DNA of 64,000 nucleotides from an uncultured Gammaproteobacteria bacterium (GCA_913060495.1 CAJXRP010000004.1:124001-188000); one strand, 5' to 3'; shown: positions 35,352 through 44,631, counted from the first letter of the stretch. Translations and numbers: made by a program. The notes: generated from the letters alone by a model not told the origin.

Positions 35352-36230
35352 TTAATTCTCTACTGAGACTTTTGCGCCATAGCTAGTTATCAGCTTTTCG
35401 TAATACTCCGCACTCTCTTTCTTGCCCCTCTTTACAGCACCATTTCGCAATATTATCGACTTCTCAAGCAGGCTCGACCTAACTAGCTGTTCTTGATCAT
35501 CCTTCAAAACCCCCATGTTAAGTAATTTGACAAGCGACTGTACTCGAAACCTATCCATCCCCCAAAACTGTCTGGACAGCTGATCCTCGTGCCCGCCATA
35601 TTTTCTGAGCAAAGGCGTATCGATATAGAGGACCTGCTCTCTACTGCAGATTTGCAGCCACAAATCGTAATCTTCGCAAGCTGGCAATGACTCATCGAAA
35701 CCACCTAAACCGACATAAAGCGACCTTTCCATAATCACAGCGGAGGGTGAAATAACGCACAAAGGCAGGCAGTGAATAAATATATCGCCGCCTCTTTTCT
35801 TGTGCTTATTCATTTGATTGACGCGCTTTCCATTGCGAATCCAAATCTCATCGCTGTGAACCAGCTTAAAATCTGGCTCTGCCCGAAGAGCAGATAATTG
35901 TGTCTCTAACTTCTTTGGCAACCACTCATCATCCGAATCCAAGAAAGAGAGATAGCTACTCGTCGTCGACGCCACACCTCTATTTCTTGCCGAGCTAACA
36001 CCTTTATTCTTTTGCTTGATGTAGATGACATTAGGGAATTTATCTTTAACAAACTCTTCAGTACCGTCAATAGAGCCATCATCTACAACGCAGACCTCAT
36101 TTGCCTGAAGCGATTGTCCATAAACAGACTCTAGGGCACGGCCCAGAGTGGCCATCCTATTGTAGGTTGGTATTATAACTGCAACAGAATCGTTCACTGT
36201 TTTCAATCTAGATTCACTCACGCCAATCAA
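35352..36230 (-). CDS. Glycosyltransferase family 2
   Basis: 292 aa GT-A fold. Motifs: VIIPTYNRMATLGRAL at the nucleotide-sugar site, CVVDDGSIDGTEE, the DXD-type FLDSDDEW, and ACEDYDLWLQI acceptor helix. It transfers a sugar from a nucleotide donor; acceptor unknown. The long form starts at TTG; GTGs at residue 4 and 12 are alternatives, the last giving a start very near the conserved domain. It is the first gene of the operon that includes splB. Confidence 0.85.
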   Translation of the reverse strand: MIGVSESRLKTVNDSVAVIIPTYNRMATLGRALESVYGQSLQANEVCVVDDGSIDGTEEFVKDKFPNVIYIKQKNKGVSSARNRGVASTTSSYLSFLDSDDEWLPKKLETQLSALRAEPDFKLVHSDEIWIRNGKRVNQMNKHKKRGGDIFIHCLPLCVISPSAVIMERSLYVGLGGFDESLPACEDYDLWLQICSREQVLYIDTPLLRKYGGHEDQLSRQFWGMDRFRVQSLVKLLNMGVLKDDQEQLVRSSLLEKSIILRNGAVKRGKKESAEYYEKLITSYGAKVSVEN

Positions 36231-36260
36231 TACAAATTTGACAGGTTTAATGCCGCTTAC

Positions 36261-36288
36261 AAAAAAGGGAACCGAGGCTCCCTTTTTT
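36261..36288 (-). terminator. Terminator of the acyl-CoA dehydrogenase gene
   Basis: Near-palindromic hairpin, stem GGGAGCC/GGTTCCC-type flanked by A6 and T6 runs, so it can work both ways. It lies 50 bases after the dehydrogenase stop (minus strand) and upstream of the glycosyltransferase. Confidence 0.85.
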
Positions 36289-36337
36289 GTAACTTCTTTA
36301 TTCAGGCCAGTTTCTAGGGCCTTTCAGAATCAACGCT

Positions 36338-37555
36338 CTAACTGTATTTCGCCAATTCTTTTCTAGCGATCACACGACGGTGAACTTCATCTGGCCCGTC
36401 CGCAAGGCGCAAGGTACGCTGACCTGTCCACAATGCGGCAAGAGGAAAGTCTTGCGAAACACCAGCTGCACCATGCATCTGAATCGCACGATCGATAACA
36501 CGTAAGGCCATATTTGGCACCGCAACTTTAATCTGAGAGATCGCGTCACGGGCAGCCTTATTGCCGATTGTATCCATCAACCACGCCGCCTTATAGGTAA
36601 GTAGTCGACACATTTCGATTTCAATTCGACTATCGGCAATAACATCGTAGTTACCACCCAGCTCCGCGAGGGGCTTACCGAATGCATCTCTGCTGACAGA
36701 GCGTTTGCACATTAGATCCAACGCCTTTTCTGCCGCACCGATAGAGCGCATGCAGTGATGGATACGACCAGGTCCTAGGCGCCCCTGTGAAATCTCAAAA
36801 CCACGACCACGACCCAGAATGATATTGCTCTCGGGCACTCTGACGTTGTGATATTTGATATGCATGTGCCCGTGCGGGGCGTCGTCTCGCCCAAACACGT
36901 GCATTGGACGAATGACTTCTACTCCCTCAGCATCCATAGGCACGAGAATCTGTGACTGGCGAGTATGCTTCGGGGCATCTGGATCTGTAACCACCATGAC
37001 AATCATGATCTTACAACGGGCATCACCGGCACCTGAAATATAGAATTTCTCGCCGCTAATAACCCATTCATCACCATCCAGTACCGCACTGGTAGCGATA
37101 TTGGTTGCATCCGAAGAAGCGACTCCCGGCTCCGTCATCGCGAATGCAGAGCGAATCTCACCTGCAAGAAGAGGCTCTAACCATTCTTTTTTCTGTTCTT
37201 CAGAACCGTAACGCTCCAACACTTCCATATTTCCAGTATCAGGCGCACTGCAGTTAAAGGCTTCGGAGGCGAGCCTGCTTCTGCCCATGATCTCTGCCAG
37301 ATGAGCGTAATGCAGATTCGATATGCCTGCACCACCTTGGCTCTCCGGTAGGAAGAAGTTCCACAGTCCGAGTCTGCGCGCCTCATCCTTCAAACTTTGC
37401 ATGATCTCGTCTTGACGGGGCGTATGCGACCAGCGATCGCCAACACTTACTTCGTTGTGATACTCCTCTTCAACCGGCGCTACTTTTTCTTCAACAAAGC
37501 TCCGTATCTTCTCTCGCACTTCGACTAATTCTTCCGATAATCCTAAATCCATCAT
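36338..37555 (-). CDS. Acyl-CoA dehydrogenase
   Basis: 405 aa flavoprotein with the standard three-domain plan: N-terminal helices, middle beta domain ([35 protein letters not shown]), C-terminal helical domain ([30 protein letters not shown]). It oxidises an acyl-CoA to the 2-enoyl-CoA and passes electrons to ETF. The N-terminal [13 protein letters not shown] and the [14 protein letters not shown] segment are seen in the subgroup often found beside SDRs and family III CoA-transferases. Part of a cluster of catabolic genes here. Confidence 0.93.
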   Translation of the reverse strand: MMDLGLSEELVEVREKIRSFVEEKVAPVEEEYHNEVSVGDRWSHTPRQDEIMQSLKDEARRLGLWNFFLPESQGGAGISNLHYAHLAEIMGRSRLASEAFNCSAPDTGNMEVLERYGSEEQKKEWLEPLLAGEIRSAFAMTEPGVASSDATNIATSAVLDGDEWVISGEKFYISGAGDARCKIMIVMVVTDPDAPKHTRQSQILVPMDAEGVEVIRPMHVFGRDDAPHGHMHIKYHNVRVPESNIILGRGRGFEISQGRLGPGRIHHCMRSIGAAEKALDLMCKRSVSRDAFGKPLAELGGNYDVIADSRIEIEMCRLLTYKAAWLMDTIGNKAARDAISQIKVAVPNMALRVIDRAIQMHGAAGVSQDFPLAALWTGQRTLRLADGPDEVHRRVIARKELAKYS

Positions 37556-37617
37556 TTACTCTTCCCCTAATCCTAATTAAAACTGACTGTCTTTTGTTAA
37601 GTTACGATCACTGTTGG

Positions 37618-38382
37618 TCAACTGGCGATTGTGCCGCCACCATCGATCACGATTGTTTGCCCTGTTGTAAAGCTACCAGCACTTGATGCTAGAAAAACTG
37701 CCGCACCCGCTATCTCATCAGGCTCGCCGATTCTACGCAGCGGATACTTAGACACCGTTGCCTTGTAAATTTCTGGATTTTCCCAAAGCGCCTTCGCAAA
37801 ATCTGTCTTTATGAGCCCAGGCGCGATGCAATTGACACGAATATTCTTCGGGCCCCATTCGACCGCTAAGTTCCGTGCGATCTGCATGTCAGCCGCCTTC
37901 GATATTGCATAGGCGCCTAGCGCATCAGTACCCTTGAGGCCACCGATTGACGACACGATAATCACCGCGCCACCACCAGTTTCAGCCATTCCAGGAAGCA
38001 CCTGCTGACAAAGCCTATGCACGCTACCTATATTAGCATGCATTACCTTGTCGAAGGCCTCGTCTGGAATATCTTGCGATGGACCAAAATAAGGATTCAG
38101 GGCAGCGTTGCAAACCAAAACATTGACCTTGCCGAGTTGCTGCTCGGTCTTAGCCACCAACTCCTGCAACTGTTCCTTGTAATTGATATTACAGGCAATA
38201 GCGATAGCATCACCGCCGTTCTCTCTAATAGTCGCTGCGACCTCATCACAGGCATCCTGATTGCGGCTAGATATAACAACTCTAGCGCCCTGCTCCGCCA
38301 TGCGATTCGCGATTGCCAGACCGATACCCTTGGTCGAGCCTGTAATAATGACCACTTTGCCATCTAGGCTAAATAAACTCAT
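37618..38382 (-). CDS. Short-chain dehydrogenase/reductase, FabG-like
   Basis: 254 aa SDR: TGSTKGIG (residues 14-21), NAAL in place of NNAG, catalytic Ser-Ser, YAISK, and the closing GQTIVIDGG signature of the Fab-like group. Its likely role is reduction or oxidation of a 3-hydroxyacyl-CoA or related alcohol in the same pathway as the acyl-CoA dehydrogenase directly downstream (62 bases). Confidence 0.9.
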   Translation of the reverse strand: MSLFSLDGKVVIITGSTKGIGLAIANRMAEQGARVVISSRNQDACDEVAATIRENGGDAIAIACNINYKEQLQELVAKTEQQLGKVNVLVCNAALNPYFGPSQDIPDEAFDKVMHANIGSVHRLCQQVLPGMAETGGGAVIIVSSIGGLKGTDALGAYAISKAADMQIARNLAVEWGPKNIRVNCIAPGLIKTDFAKALWENPEIYKATVSKYPLRRIGEPDEIAGAAVFLASSAGSFTTGQTIVIDGGGTIAS

Positions 38383-38451
38383 GCTCTCTCCATTCTTTCA
38401 AAACCAATTCTTTTTGTGAGCTGCGAAACAGCCCCAAAACAATTCAGACAA

Positions 38452-39282
38452 TCATTCCGTCCAGGATCGCTTGCCTTTCGAAATACTAGTGCCACCATCG
38501 ACAGGTATCACCGTTCCATTCGTGTAAGCACCGGCACGGGAAGCAAGATAGGTCACTATGCCCACAATCTCCTCCGGCTTGCCAACACGATGCAGAGGAC
38601 AATCATCCTCAATATCTTGCTTATAGTGCTCGAACACATAGTCGGTCATCTTAGATTCGAAGAAGCCCGGCGCTATAGCGTTGACAGTGATATGACGTGG
38701 AGCCAAGTCCACTGCAAAACTGCGCGTAAGATGGTGCAACGCTGCCTTGCTCGCCGAATAGGCGAACGTGGGTATTCGTTGAACAATCGGCACATGTATG
38801 CCGTCCATCGATCCAATATTAATGATACGGGAAGGATCGTCTTTAAGCGCAGCCTTCGACAACAAAGTTACTGCATCTCGTGTCAGGGAAAATACTGCCG
38901 AAAGATTAGTATTGATAACTTTCTCGAAACCCTCATCCGGGTAATCTTCAAGCTTTGCCCCCCAGTTTGCGCCAGCATTATTGATAAGAATAGACAAGCT
39001 TCCCAACTTGGATTCGACGAAGTGCAAGAGACGTTCGCGATCCTGACTCTTGGTAACATCAGTTGCCAGAGCAAAACACTCGCCAAACTCAGATAGCTCA
39101 GCGAGCGCCATGTCACACTTCTCTTGGCTGCGCGAGGCAATAACTACACGAGCCCCATTGCACAGGAGGCCCTTCGCCATTATCAATCCAAGACCAGAAC
39201 TGCCCCCTGTCACCAGTGCCGTTTTCCCCTCTAGGGAAAATAACGAGGACGTCACATAGTTTTCTACTTCTTGCTTTGACAC
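38452..39282 (-). CDS. Short-chain dehydrogenase/reductase
   Basis: 276 aa SDR with TGGSSGLG, NNAGANWG, a Tyr-x3-Lys of form YSASK and a C-terminal GTVIPVDGG. It starts at GTG overlapping the stop of the upstream CurA-type gene (shared bases at 39282) with GAGGA placed 5 bases before, so translation is coupled. The 'GANWGAKLEDYPDEGFE' block is shared with SDRs linked to gluconate or steroid-type substrates, but no substrate is assigned. Confidence 0.88.
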   Translation of the reverse strand: MSKQEVENYVTSSLFSLEGKTALVTGGSSGLGLIMAKGLLCNGARVVIASRSQEKCDMALAELSEFGECFALATDVTKSQDRERLLHFVESKLGSLSILINNAGANWGAKLEDYPDEGFEKVINTNLSAVFSLTRDAVTLLSKAALKDDPSRIINIGSMDGIHVPIVQRIPTFAYSASKAALHHLTRSFAVDLAPRHITVNAIAPGFFESKMTDYVFEHYKQDIEDDCPLHRVGKPEEIVGIVTYLASRAGAYTNGTVIPVDGGTSISKGKRSWTE

Positions 39283-40304
39283 TAGTCCTCATCCGCCACT
39301 TTGATCAGCTGCTTGCCAAAGTTTTTACCCTTCAACATGCCACGAAAGTACTCGGGTGCGTTCTCTAAACCCACGCCAACACTCTCCCTATAATTCAATC
39401 TGCCATCTTGAACCCAACTTCCTAGTTGACGCGTTGCTTCAACCCAGCGCTCATGCCATTCAGTAACGACAAAGAACCTATTCTCTGGCTCAGGGTCCAA
39501 GGATTTGAGAATACGCATCGGCGTTTCTGAATTCGCAATATCTTCATCATTGTAATTAGAGATATAACCACAGATAGGCACTCGTGCTCCTGGATTCAAT
39601 AGTGGAGCAACGGCCTTAGTCACATCGCCACCTACATTCTCAAAATATATATCTACACCATCGGGACAAGCAGCAGTCAACTCTGCAACAAAATTGTCAG
39701 CCTTATAATCTATGCAGGCGTCAAACTTCAGCTCTTCTTTCACATAGCGGCATTTCTCTGGTCCACCGGCAATACCTACCGCACGTAAACCTTTAATTTT
39801 CGCAATCTGCCCTACAACCGAGCCTACTGCGCCCGATGCTGCAGCTACAACCAGCGTTTCTCCAGGCTGTGGCTTACCTAACTCGGTAAGCCCAAAATAG
39901 GCAGTTCTACCGGGCATACCAACAACACCAAGGTGAGCCGACAGGGTGCCGTTACTCAAATCAATTTTCATCAATCGAGGGTCATCGGCATTCGCCACGA
40001 TATGCGACTGCCAGCCCATATGAGCCGCGACAGTATCCCCTTCCACAAAATCTGGAGATGTAGACTTAATGACTACGCCACTCGATTCGCCGGTTATCAC
40101 ATCACCAATCTGCAAAGGAGCAGCATAGGATTTAACGTCATTCATTCGACCCCGCATATAGGGGTCTAGCGACAGCCAGCATACTCGGATTAATATTTGA
40201 TTATCTTCCAGCTCAGGAATATCGACCTCACGAAAACCAAAGCTCTCGTCACTAGGCTCCCCAACTGGGCGTTCAGCCAAGAATACTTGAGTATTTTTTG
40301 TCAT
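39282..40304 (-). CDS. NADP-dependent zinc-free MDR oxidoreductase (CurA/PTGR type)
   Basis: 340 aa from the ATG of MTKNTQVF, which has CTGGAAAT upstream; an earlier TTG/ATG would add 18 unconserved residues. Medium-chain reductase fold: RVCWLSLDPYMRGRMND, the nucleotide-binding AASGAVGSVVGQIAK, and FENVGG. Zinc ligands are absent, as in 2-alkenal or curcumin reductases, which saturate an enone double bond using NADPH. It lies in a tight run with the SDR and the class III aminotransferase. Confidence 0.9.
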   Translation of the reverse strand: MTKNTQVFLAERPVGEPSDESFGFREVDIPELEDNQILIRVCWLSLDPYMRGRMNDVKSYAAPLQIGDVITGESSGVVIKSTSPDFVEGDTVAAHMGWQSHIVANADDPRLMKIDLSNGTLSAHLGVVGMPGRTAYFGLTELGKPQPGETLVVAAASGAVGSVVGQIAKIKGLRAVGIAGGPEKCRYVKEELKFDACIDYKADNFVAELTAACPDGVDIYFENVGGDVTKAVAPLLNPGARVPICGYISNYNDEDIANSETPMRILKSLDPEPENRFFVVTEWHERWVEATRQLGSWVQDGRLNYRESVGVGLENAPEYFRGMLKGKNFGKQLIKVADED

Positions 40305-40354
40305 TTTATTTCCAGTTCTGCTTATTTTTACTCGAGCAAAACAGTCTACTTTAC

Positions 40355-41557
40355 TCAATGCTTCGGAACAACTGAAGCCAGTGCAGAATCTAGCAATTCC
40401 AGTCCGCGAGCTATCTCCTCTTCGGTGACGATCAGCGGCGGAATCAAGCGGATTATCCGATTGCGTGTAGGGGTCACCAACAAGCCTCTATTAAGGGCGG
40501 CATCCGTCACTTTAGTCACCATCTGGTCCGAATCCAGCTCGAAGGCACACAGCAGGCCTTTTCCTCGAACCGGTCCAACCAGCTCCGAGTACTTCACTTT
40601 TATCTTCTGCAGCCCATCGATTAAAAGCTTCCCTGCTACCACTACTCTATCCGCCACATTCTCATCCTGCAGATGATTAACTACTGCAGTTGCCACAGCA
40701 CAGGCCAATGGATTACCACAAAATGTACCACCATGATCACCCATACCTAACTGCCTATCCACGCTTTCAGAAACAGCAAACGCCGCAAACGGAAAGCCTC
40801 CGGCAATACCTTTTCCCATGGTCATAATGTCAGGAGCTATATTTACCTGACTGTGTTCAATGGCAAAGAACTTTCCTGTCCTGCAGAAACCGGTTTGAAT
40901 CTCATCAATGATAAGCAGAACACCCCGTTCTTTACAAAGCAGAGCAACAGCAGCAAGATACTTTTCATTCGGGATCCTCACCCCTCCCTCCCCTTGAATG
41001 GGCTCTAAGATAACAGCCGCCGTTTTCTCGTCTATAGCAGCATTGAGAGCAGGAAAATCCCCAAAGGGAACAAAGCAATTTTCCTCCAAAGCAGGCAAGA
41101 ATTTCTCAGCATTGTCTCTGCCTCCTGAAACCGACAGAGTATTGAATGTGCGACCGTGAAAAGATGCCAAAGTAGAGACTATTCTCGATTTCCCAGTGAT
41201 TTTCCTGGCGAGTTTAATTGCTGCGTCGTTTGCCTCGGCCCCACTATTCGCGAAGTATATTTTCGCAAGATTATCTGGCAGCACTCCGCTAAGAGCCTCC
41301 AATAATTTGGCACGTGAAGGCGAATACGTGAAGCCGGAATTCGGATTCTGTATGATTTTCTGTGCTTGCTGGGTGATCGCTTCGGTTATCAAAGGGTGAG
41401 CATGCCCCAAGCAGGTAACTCCCCAACCCGATGTAAAATCCAAATACTCACTCCCCTTTTCATCCCAAACCAGGCATCCCTTGCCGCTCTCAATGGCAAT
41501 GGCTTGGCGACTACAGAATGTAATGCCAAGACGATCTTCTATTTCTATACTACTCAT
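40355..41557 (-). CDS. Class III PLP aminotransferase (ArgD/AstC-like)
   Basis: 400 aa. The PLP enzyme motifs are clear: NSGAEANDAAIKLAR, IIDEIQTGFCRTG with the pyridoxal-N Asp, and the Schiff-base Lys in TMGKGIAGGFPF. Family length is normal. It resembles acetylornithine/succinylornithine aminotransferases, but gene context (acyl-CoA catabolism, GNAT) does not prove an arginine role; omega-amino acid or diamine use is also possible. The stop of the upstream GNAT lies 3 bases before this start. Confidence 0.88.
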   Translation of the reverse strand: MSSIEIEDRLGITFCSRQAIAIESGKGCLVWDEKGSEYLDFTSGWGVTCLGHAHPLITEAITQQAQKIIQNPNSGFTYSPSRAKLLEALSGVLPDNLAKIYFANSGAEANDAAIKLARKITGKSRIVSTLASFHGRTFNTLSVSGGRDNAEKFLPALEENCFVPFGDFPALNAAIDEKTAAVILEPIQGEGGVRIPNEKYLAAVALLCKERGVLLIIDEIQTGFCRTGKFFAIEHSQVNIAPDIMTMGKGIAGGFPFAAFAVSESVDRQLGMGDHGGTFCGNPLACAVATAVVNHLQDENVADRVVVAGKLLIDGLQKIKVKYSELVGPVRGKGLLCAFELDSDQMVTKVTDAALNRGLLVTPTRNRIIRLIPPLIVTEEEIARGLELLDSALASVVPKH

Positions 41558-41560
41558 TTC

Positions 41561-42346
41561 CTAGTCTCCACTATTGCTAGTCTTATGCTTTCCAACTCGA
41601 TACCAATACGAATACGATTTTTTGAAACCTAGTTTTTGGTACAGATTGATTGCTGCCTTATTTGATTCCTCAACTTGCAGGTAGGCGAATCTAGCGCCCG
41701 CCGTAACACCCCAACCCAACAGAGAATTCACAATCTCAAAGGCATACCCTTTCTTCATATGGGCATTCGCTGTAGATATGCCAAACAATCCCACTGACTG
41801 ATTCGCATACACCGCCATACCACTGCTCAATACGTCTCCTTTCACACCCTGCTTGAGCAAGAATAGATGCGACAACTTGCTGCCTTCTAATTGCGCCTGA
41901 TGCCCATTAATCCTCTGCAGGTCCTTAGCTGTTAGCCTGTACCAAGCTTGCAACCAGGATCCGACATCGACCCTCTCGATAAAGCCATTCTCCAGATTCA
42001 CGTTCGCTTTCAACATATCCTCCAGATCAAGCAACATAGAAATCGTCGGCGCCTGTTTCTCGTATCCCCTTAGCTCTAGCGCACTATCGATTCCATCTAT
42101 TACGCTCGGAGCAATATCGTTCGGCTGCACGATCCTCACGATTGACGTCGCATCTCTGGTAGAGAAAAATTTTTCCGCCGCGCTAATCAGCTTTTCGTTT
42201 TCAACTTGGACGTGGGGATAGAGACTCAGAGAGTTCGAGCGTCGATCTGTACCACGGGAATACCTAAGCACACCGAAAGACAACTGTTCTTCCTCAAGGG
42301 CAGGCCAAGCGCACCTCGCCGCATTCTCTATTTCCATCAAGTTCAT
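41561..42346 (-). CDS. GNAT family N-acetyltransferase
   Basis: 261 aa. The GNAT domain is C-terminal (about 150-255), with the acetyl-CoA loop near KGYAFEIVNSLLGWGV and YLQVEESNKAAINLYQKLGFKKSYSYWYR. The N-terminal half (about 1-140) is a second, degenerate GNAT-like unit. It is followed by the aminotransferase, so acetylation of the same amino acid is plausible. Substrate unknown. Confidence 0.82.
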   Translation of the reverse strand: MNLMEIENAARCAWPALEEEQLSFGVLRYSRGTDRRSNSLSLYPHVQVENEKLISAAEKFFSTRDATSIVRIVQPNDIAPSVIDGIDSALELRGYEKQAPTISMLLDLEDMLKANVNLENGFIERVDVGSWLQAWYRLTAKDLQRINGHQAQLEGSKLSHLFLLKQGVKGDVLSSGMAVYANQSVGLFGISTANAHMKKGYAFEIVNSLLGWGVTAGARFAYLQVEESNKAAINLYQKLGFKKSYSYWYRVGKHKTSNSGD

Positions 42347-42390
42347 TCCGTTTCTCCTGTTACTGCATAAAGCTCTATCAAAATACCGGC

Positions 42391-42425
42391 AAAAAAAAAC
42401 CCCTAAGGCCGAAGGCGCTTAGGGG
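42391..42425 (-). terminator. Strong rho-independent terminator
   Basis: Minus strand: perfect stem CCCCTAAG paired with CTTAGGGG around a CGCCTTCGGC-type loop, followed by nine T. It lies just beyond the small ORF at 42448-42573 and before the GNAT gene. Confidence 0.95.
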
Positions 42426-42447
42426 TTTTGATATTCTTATCTTCTAA

Positions 42448-42573
42448 TTAGATAAAACCACGGCTCTCCGGAAAGGGTGCATATGTCGCGCGCGCGGCGC
42501 GGCGGGCGGCTGCGTTCATAGCCGCTGCTGCCTGACGTGGTGATAACTTCTGTAAATTCAATTTATACATCAT
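42448..42573 (-). CDS. Candidate 41-aa Ala/Arg-rich small protein in its own transcription unit
   Basis: Small frame not tied to any longer gene: it begins MMYKLNLQKLSPRQAAAAMN, continues with an Ala/Arg stretch (AARRAARATY) and ends ESRGFI before TAA. It is predicted to be one amphipathic basic helix. It has a consensus-like promoter 36 bases upstream (TTGACA, 17 bases, TAAAGT) and the strongest terminator in the area just after its stop. The DNA is locally very GC-rich (CGCGCGCGCGGCGCGG) against an AT-leaning background. Shine-Dalgarno is weak (AAGA). It may encode a peptide or be a small RNA. Confidence 0.5.
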   Translation of the reverse strand: MMYKLNLQKLSPRQAAAAMNAAARRAARATYAPFPESRGFI

Positions 42574-42608
42574 CTAAATCTTATTCATGGACTGCTTCGA
42601 GGGATAGG

Positions 42609-42637
42609 ACTTTATTGGATTGGCTCTAGGCTGTCAA
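42609..42637 (-). promoter_or_regulatory. Sigma-70 promoter for the small transcription unit
   Basis: Minus strand: -35 TTGACA (42632-42637), 17-base spacer, -10 TAAAGT (42609-42614). The predicted transcription start near 42602 gives a leader of about 30 bases. It sits right after the stop of the 77-aa protein of the ABC operon, so the unit is independent of it. Confidence 0.65.
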
Positions 42638-42652
42638 TAGAGAACAAATAGT

Positions 42653-42886
42653 CTAAACATCACCGGCGTCGTCAAATCTAGCCCTAATGTCGTCGTCATC
42701 GTCATTACTTCTTCGCTCTCTGAATTTCTCGAGTTCATTGAAGTTCATGTCGAAATAAGGGTTCTCGAATTCTATAGCTCTCACTTCACGGCCTGTAACC
42801 ATTCCCTCTGCTACCAACACGCTCATATAAACAACTAGCGTGACTATTAGGAGTGTATAGCGATTTCTCAATATTAGGTCTTTCAT
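42653..42886 (-). CDS. Small membrane-anchored acidic protein in an ABC operon
   Basis: 77 aa. One membrane helix (residues 10-28, YTLLIVTLVVYMSVLVAEG) is followed by a charged tail ending in a run of Asp (NDDDDDIRARFDD). No family recognised. It follows the permease gene by 12 bases with a good AGGAGCAAGG ribosome site, so it is co-expressed and may be an accessory subunit of the transporter. Confidence 0.65.
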   Translation of the reverse strand: MKDLILRNRYTLLIVTLVVYMSVLVAEGMVTGREVRAIEFENPYFDMNFNELEKFRERRSNDDDDDIRARFDDAGDV

Positions 42887-42898
42887 ACCTTGCTCCTT

Positions 42899-43753
42899 TT
42901 AGTCCGTGAAGCGACGCATGAATACTGCGCCGGCTATCAGAATAGATCCAACCACTATTCCAAAAAGCGTATCGTAATTGAAAATTCGCTCGAATACGCT
43001 TTGGAATTCAAATATCAGATATTGATTCGGATCTGATGTGCGCGACGCCACCCAATTTGCCAGGTACTGGGTGCCAAACACGAAATCCTCAAGAAAACCT
43101 ACAAGAATGAAGACACCACCTGCCCACAACAGAGGGGTTTTCTTCGCGAAGGCCGAAAACAGAAGCAACCAACCTATGGAGGGAAGTAACCAGAGAGAAG
43201 TTACAAAAGCGGAAATGTAAATTAGCACGAGGCTCGCAATCGCAGCCAAAAACATCCAACCAATGCCTACCAAATCAACATCGTTGCTAATGCCTAGTAT
43301 CGTTAACCAAACCATCGCTATCAGATACATAGCAAATATAATCAATACATAAAAAATTGGTGCCACTAGGACAATGGCTACAATTTTGGAAAGCACTGTC
43401 TGAAAGTTTGACACCGGCATGGATTGCCAAAACAAGATGCTCATCTCCTTTCGGTCTTGATAGAGAGTATTGATGAGATAAATAACACTGCATACATAGA
43501 GTGTAAGATAGAACGGAATCGCCACTAGCATGAAAAACGGAGCCATATCGAAAGGCGACAAACCATCAAACAGAATTGAAACGTAGCGCAGCCCTTCAGC
43601 CAATTGATTTTGATCTATCTGTGTAGCTACCCATGTCGTCGCCACTAGAATGAGTAAAGCCACAACCGTAGGAGCACCAATGAACAAATTTTTATGCTCG
43701 AGAACTTCTCGCTTCAAAAGCCCATAGAATTGAAGTACCGCGAATTTATCCAT
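42899..43753 (-). CDS. ABC-2 type transporter permease
   Basis: 284 aa with six membrane helices (about 25-43, 62-90, 108-135, 140-170, 175-205, 250-280) and short loops. The first cytosolic segment LLKREVLEHKNLF is the usual permease start. It overlaps the ATPase gene by 8 bases, so translation is coupled. Export substrate unknown; by analogy with YtrABC-type operons it may act on cell-envelope stress compounds. Confidence 0.85.
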   Translation of the reverse strand: MDKFAVLQFYGLLKREVLEHKNLFIGAPTVVALLILVATTWVATQIDQNQLAEGLRYVSILFDGLSPFDMAPFFMLVAIPFYLTLYVCSVIYLINTLYQDRKEMSILFWQSMPVSNFQTVLSKIVAIVLVAPIFYVLIIFAMYLIAMVWLTILGISNDVDLVGIGWMFLAAIASLVLIYISAFVTSLWLLPSIGWLLLFSAFAKKTPLLWAGGVFILVGFLEDFVFGTQYLANWVASRTSDPNQYLIFEFQSVFERIFNYDTLFGIVVGSILIAGAVFMRRFTD

Positions 43754-44606
43754 TTTTTTCTTCCTTCAACTTGGCTACAAACAGATCGGCAACACTTGGT
43801 GTATGCAGTTCGCCCAAAACCTCAAGCTGTTCTCTAGGAACAGATTCAAAAGTGTAAGATTTCTTACCGAGTAAGTCGCGAATATAGATAGGTTGAAGCG
43901 CATCAGCCTGCGCAACCTTGTCTACGTCTACGATAACCTCTGCATAAGTATCTGGCAGATCGGACATTAAGGAATCGAGAACTATCTTGCCCTTGTTAAT
44001 AAACACAAGATGCGAAAGTAGCGCCTCTATCTCTTCGACCTGATGCGTACTAATAATAATCGTTCGATTCCCATCGTAGAAATCATTGAGTAGACGATCG
44101 TAGAATTCTTTTCGGTAAATTATATCCAAGCCTAGTGTCGGCTCATCAAGCACGAGTAATTGAACTTCAATCGCCATCACTAAAGAGAGATGAAGCTGCG
44201 TCACCATACCTTTAGACAAGTCTTTAATGCGTTTGTTTTTGGGGATATCAGTAGTGCTGAGAAATTTCTCTGCTTTCTTGCGATCGAATCTGGGGTGTAC
44301 CGCTTCCACATAATCAATAACTTGGGAAACTTTGAGCCATTTCGGCAGAATGCCCACATCCGCTACAAAGCAGACATCCTCCATTAGCTTGTGCCGAGCT
44401 ATTCGAGGATCACGACCGGCAACACTAAGCTCACCATCAACATCACAGAGACCTATTAGCGCCTTAAGTGTTGTCGTCTTGCCTGCGCCATTAGGACCAA
44501 TCAACCCACTGATTGCGCCTCTGGGAACTGTGAGATCCACCCCATCCAGCGCAGTAAAGTTGCCGTAGTTCTTTCTCAGCGATTTAGCTTCGACGATGTT
44601 ACTCAT
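43746..44606 (-). CDS. ABC transporter ATP-binding protein
   Basis: 286 aa. Walker A GPNGAGKTT (about 37-45), signature LSKGMVTQLHL in place of LSGGQ, Walker B LLVLDEPTLGLD and the switch His in STHQVEE. The C-terminal 60 residues form a small extra domain. It powers the ABC-2 permease whose gene overlaps its end. It follows the GntR regulator by 25 bases. Confidence 0.92.
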   Translation of the reverse strand: MSNIVEAKSLRKNYGNFTALDGVDLTVPRGAISGLIGPNGAGKTTTLKALIGLCDVDGELSVAGRDPRIARHKLMEDVCFVADVGILPKWLKVSQVIDYVEAVHPRFDRKKAEKFLSTTDIPKNKRIKDLSKGMVTQLHLSLVMAIEVQLLVLDEPTLGLDIIYRKEFYDRLLNDFYDGNRTIIISTHQVEEIEALLSHLVFINKGKIVLDSLMSDLPDTYAEVIVDVDKVAQADALQPIYIRDLLGKKSYTFESVPREQLEVLGELHTPSVADLFVAKLKEEKNG

Positions 44607-44631
44607 GCTCTATCCCCAAAATTCTCGATTT

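Noticed and set aside
38416-39096. 226-codon plus-strand frame
   Set aside because: Lies antisense inside an SDR gene with full family motifs; no ribosome site or domain.
40197-40676. 159-codon plus-strand frame
   Set aside because: Antisense across the aminotransferase and reductase junction.
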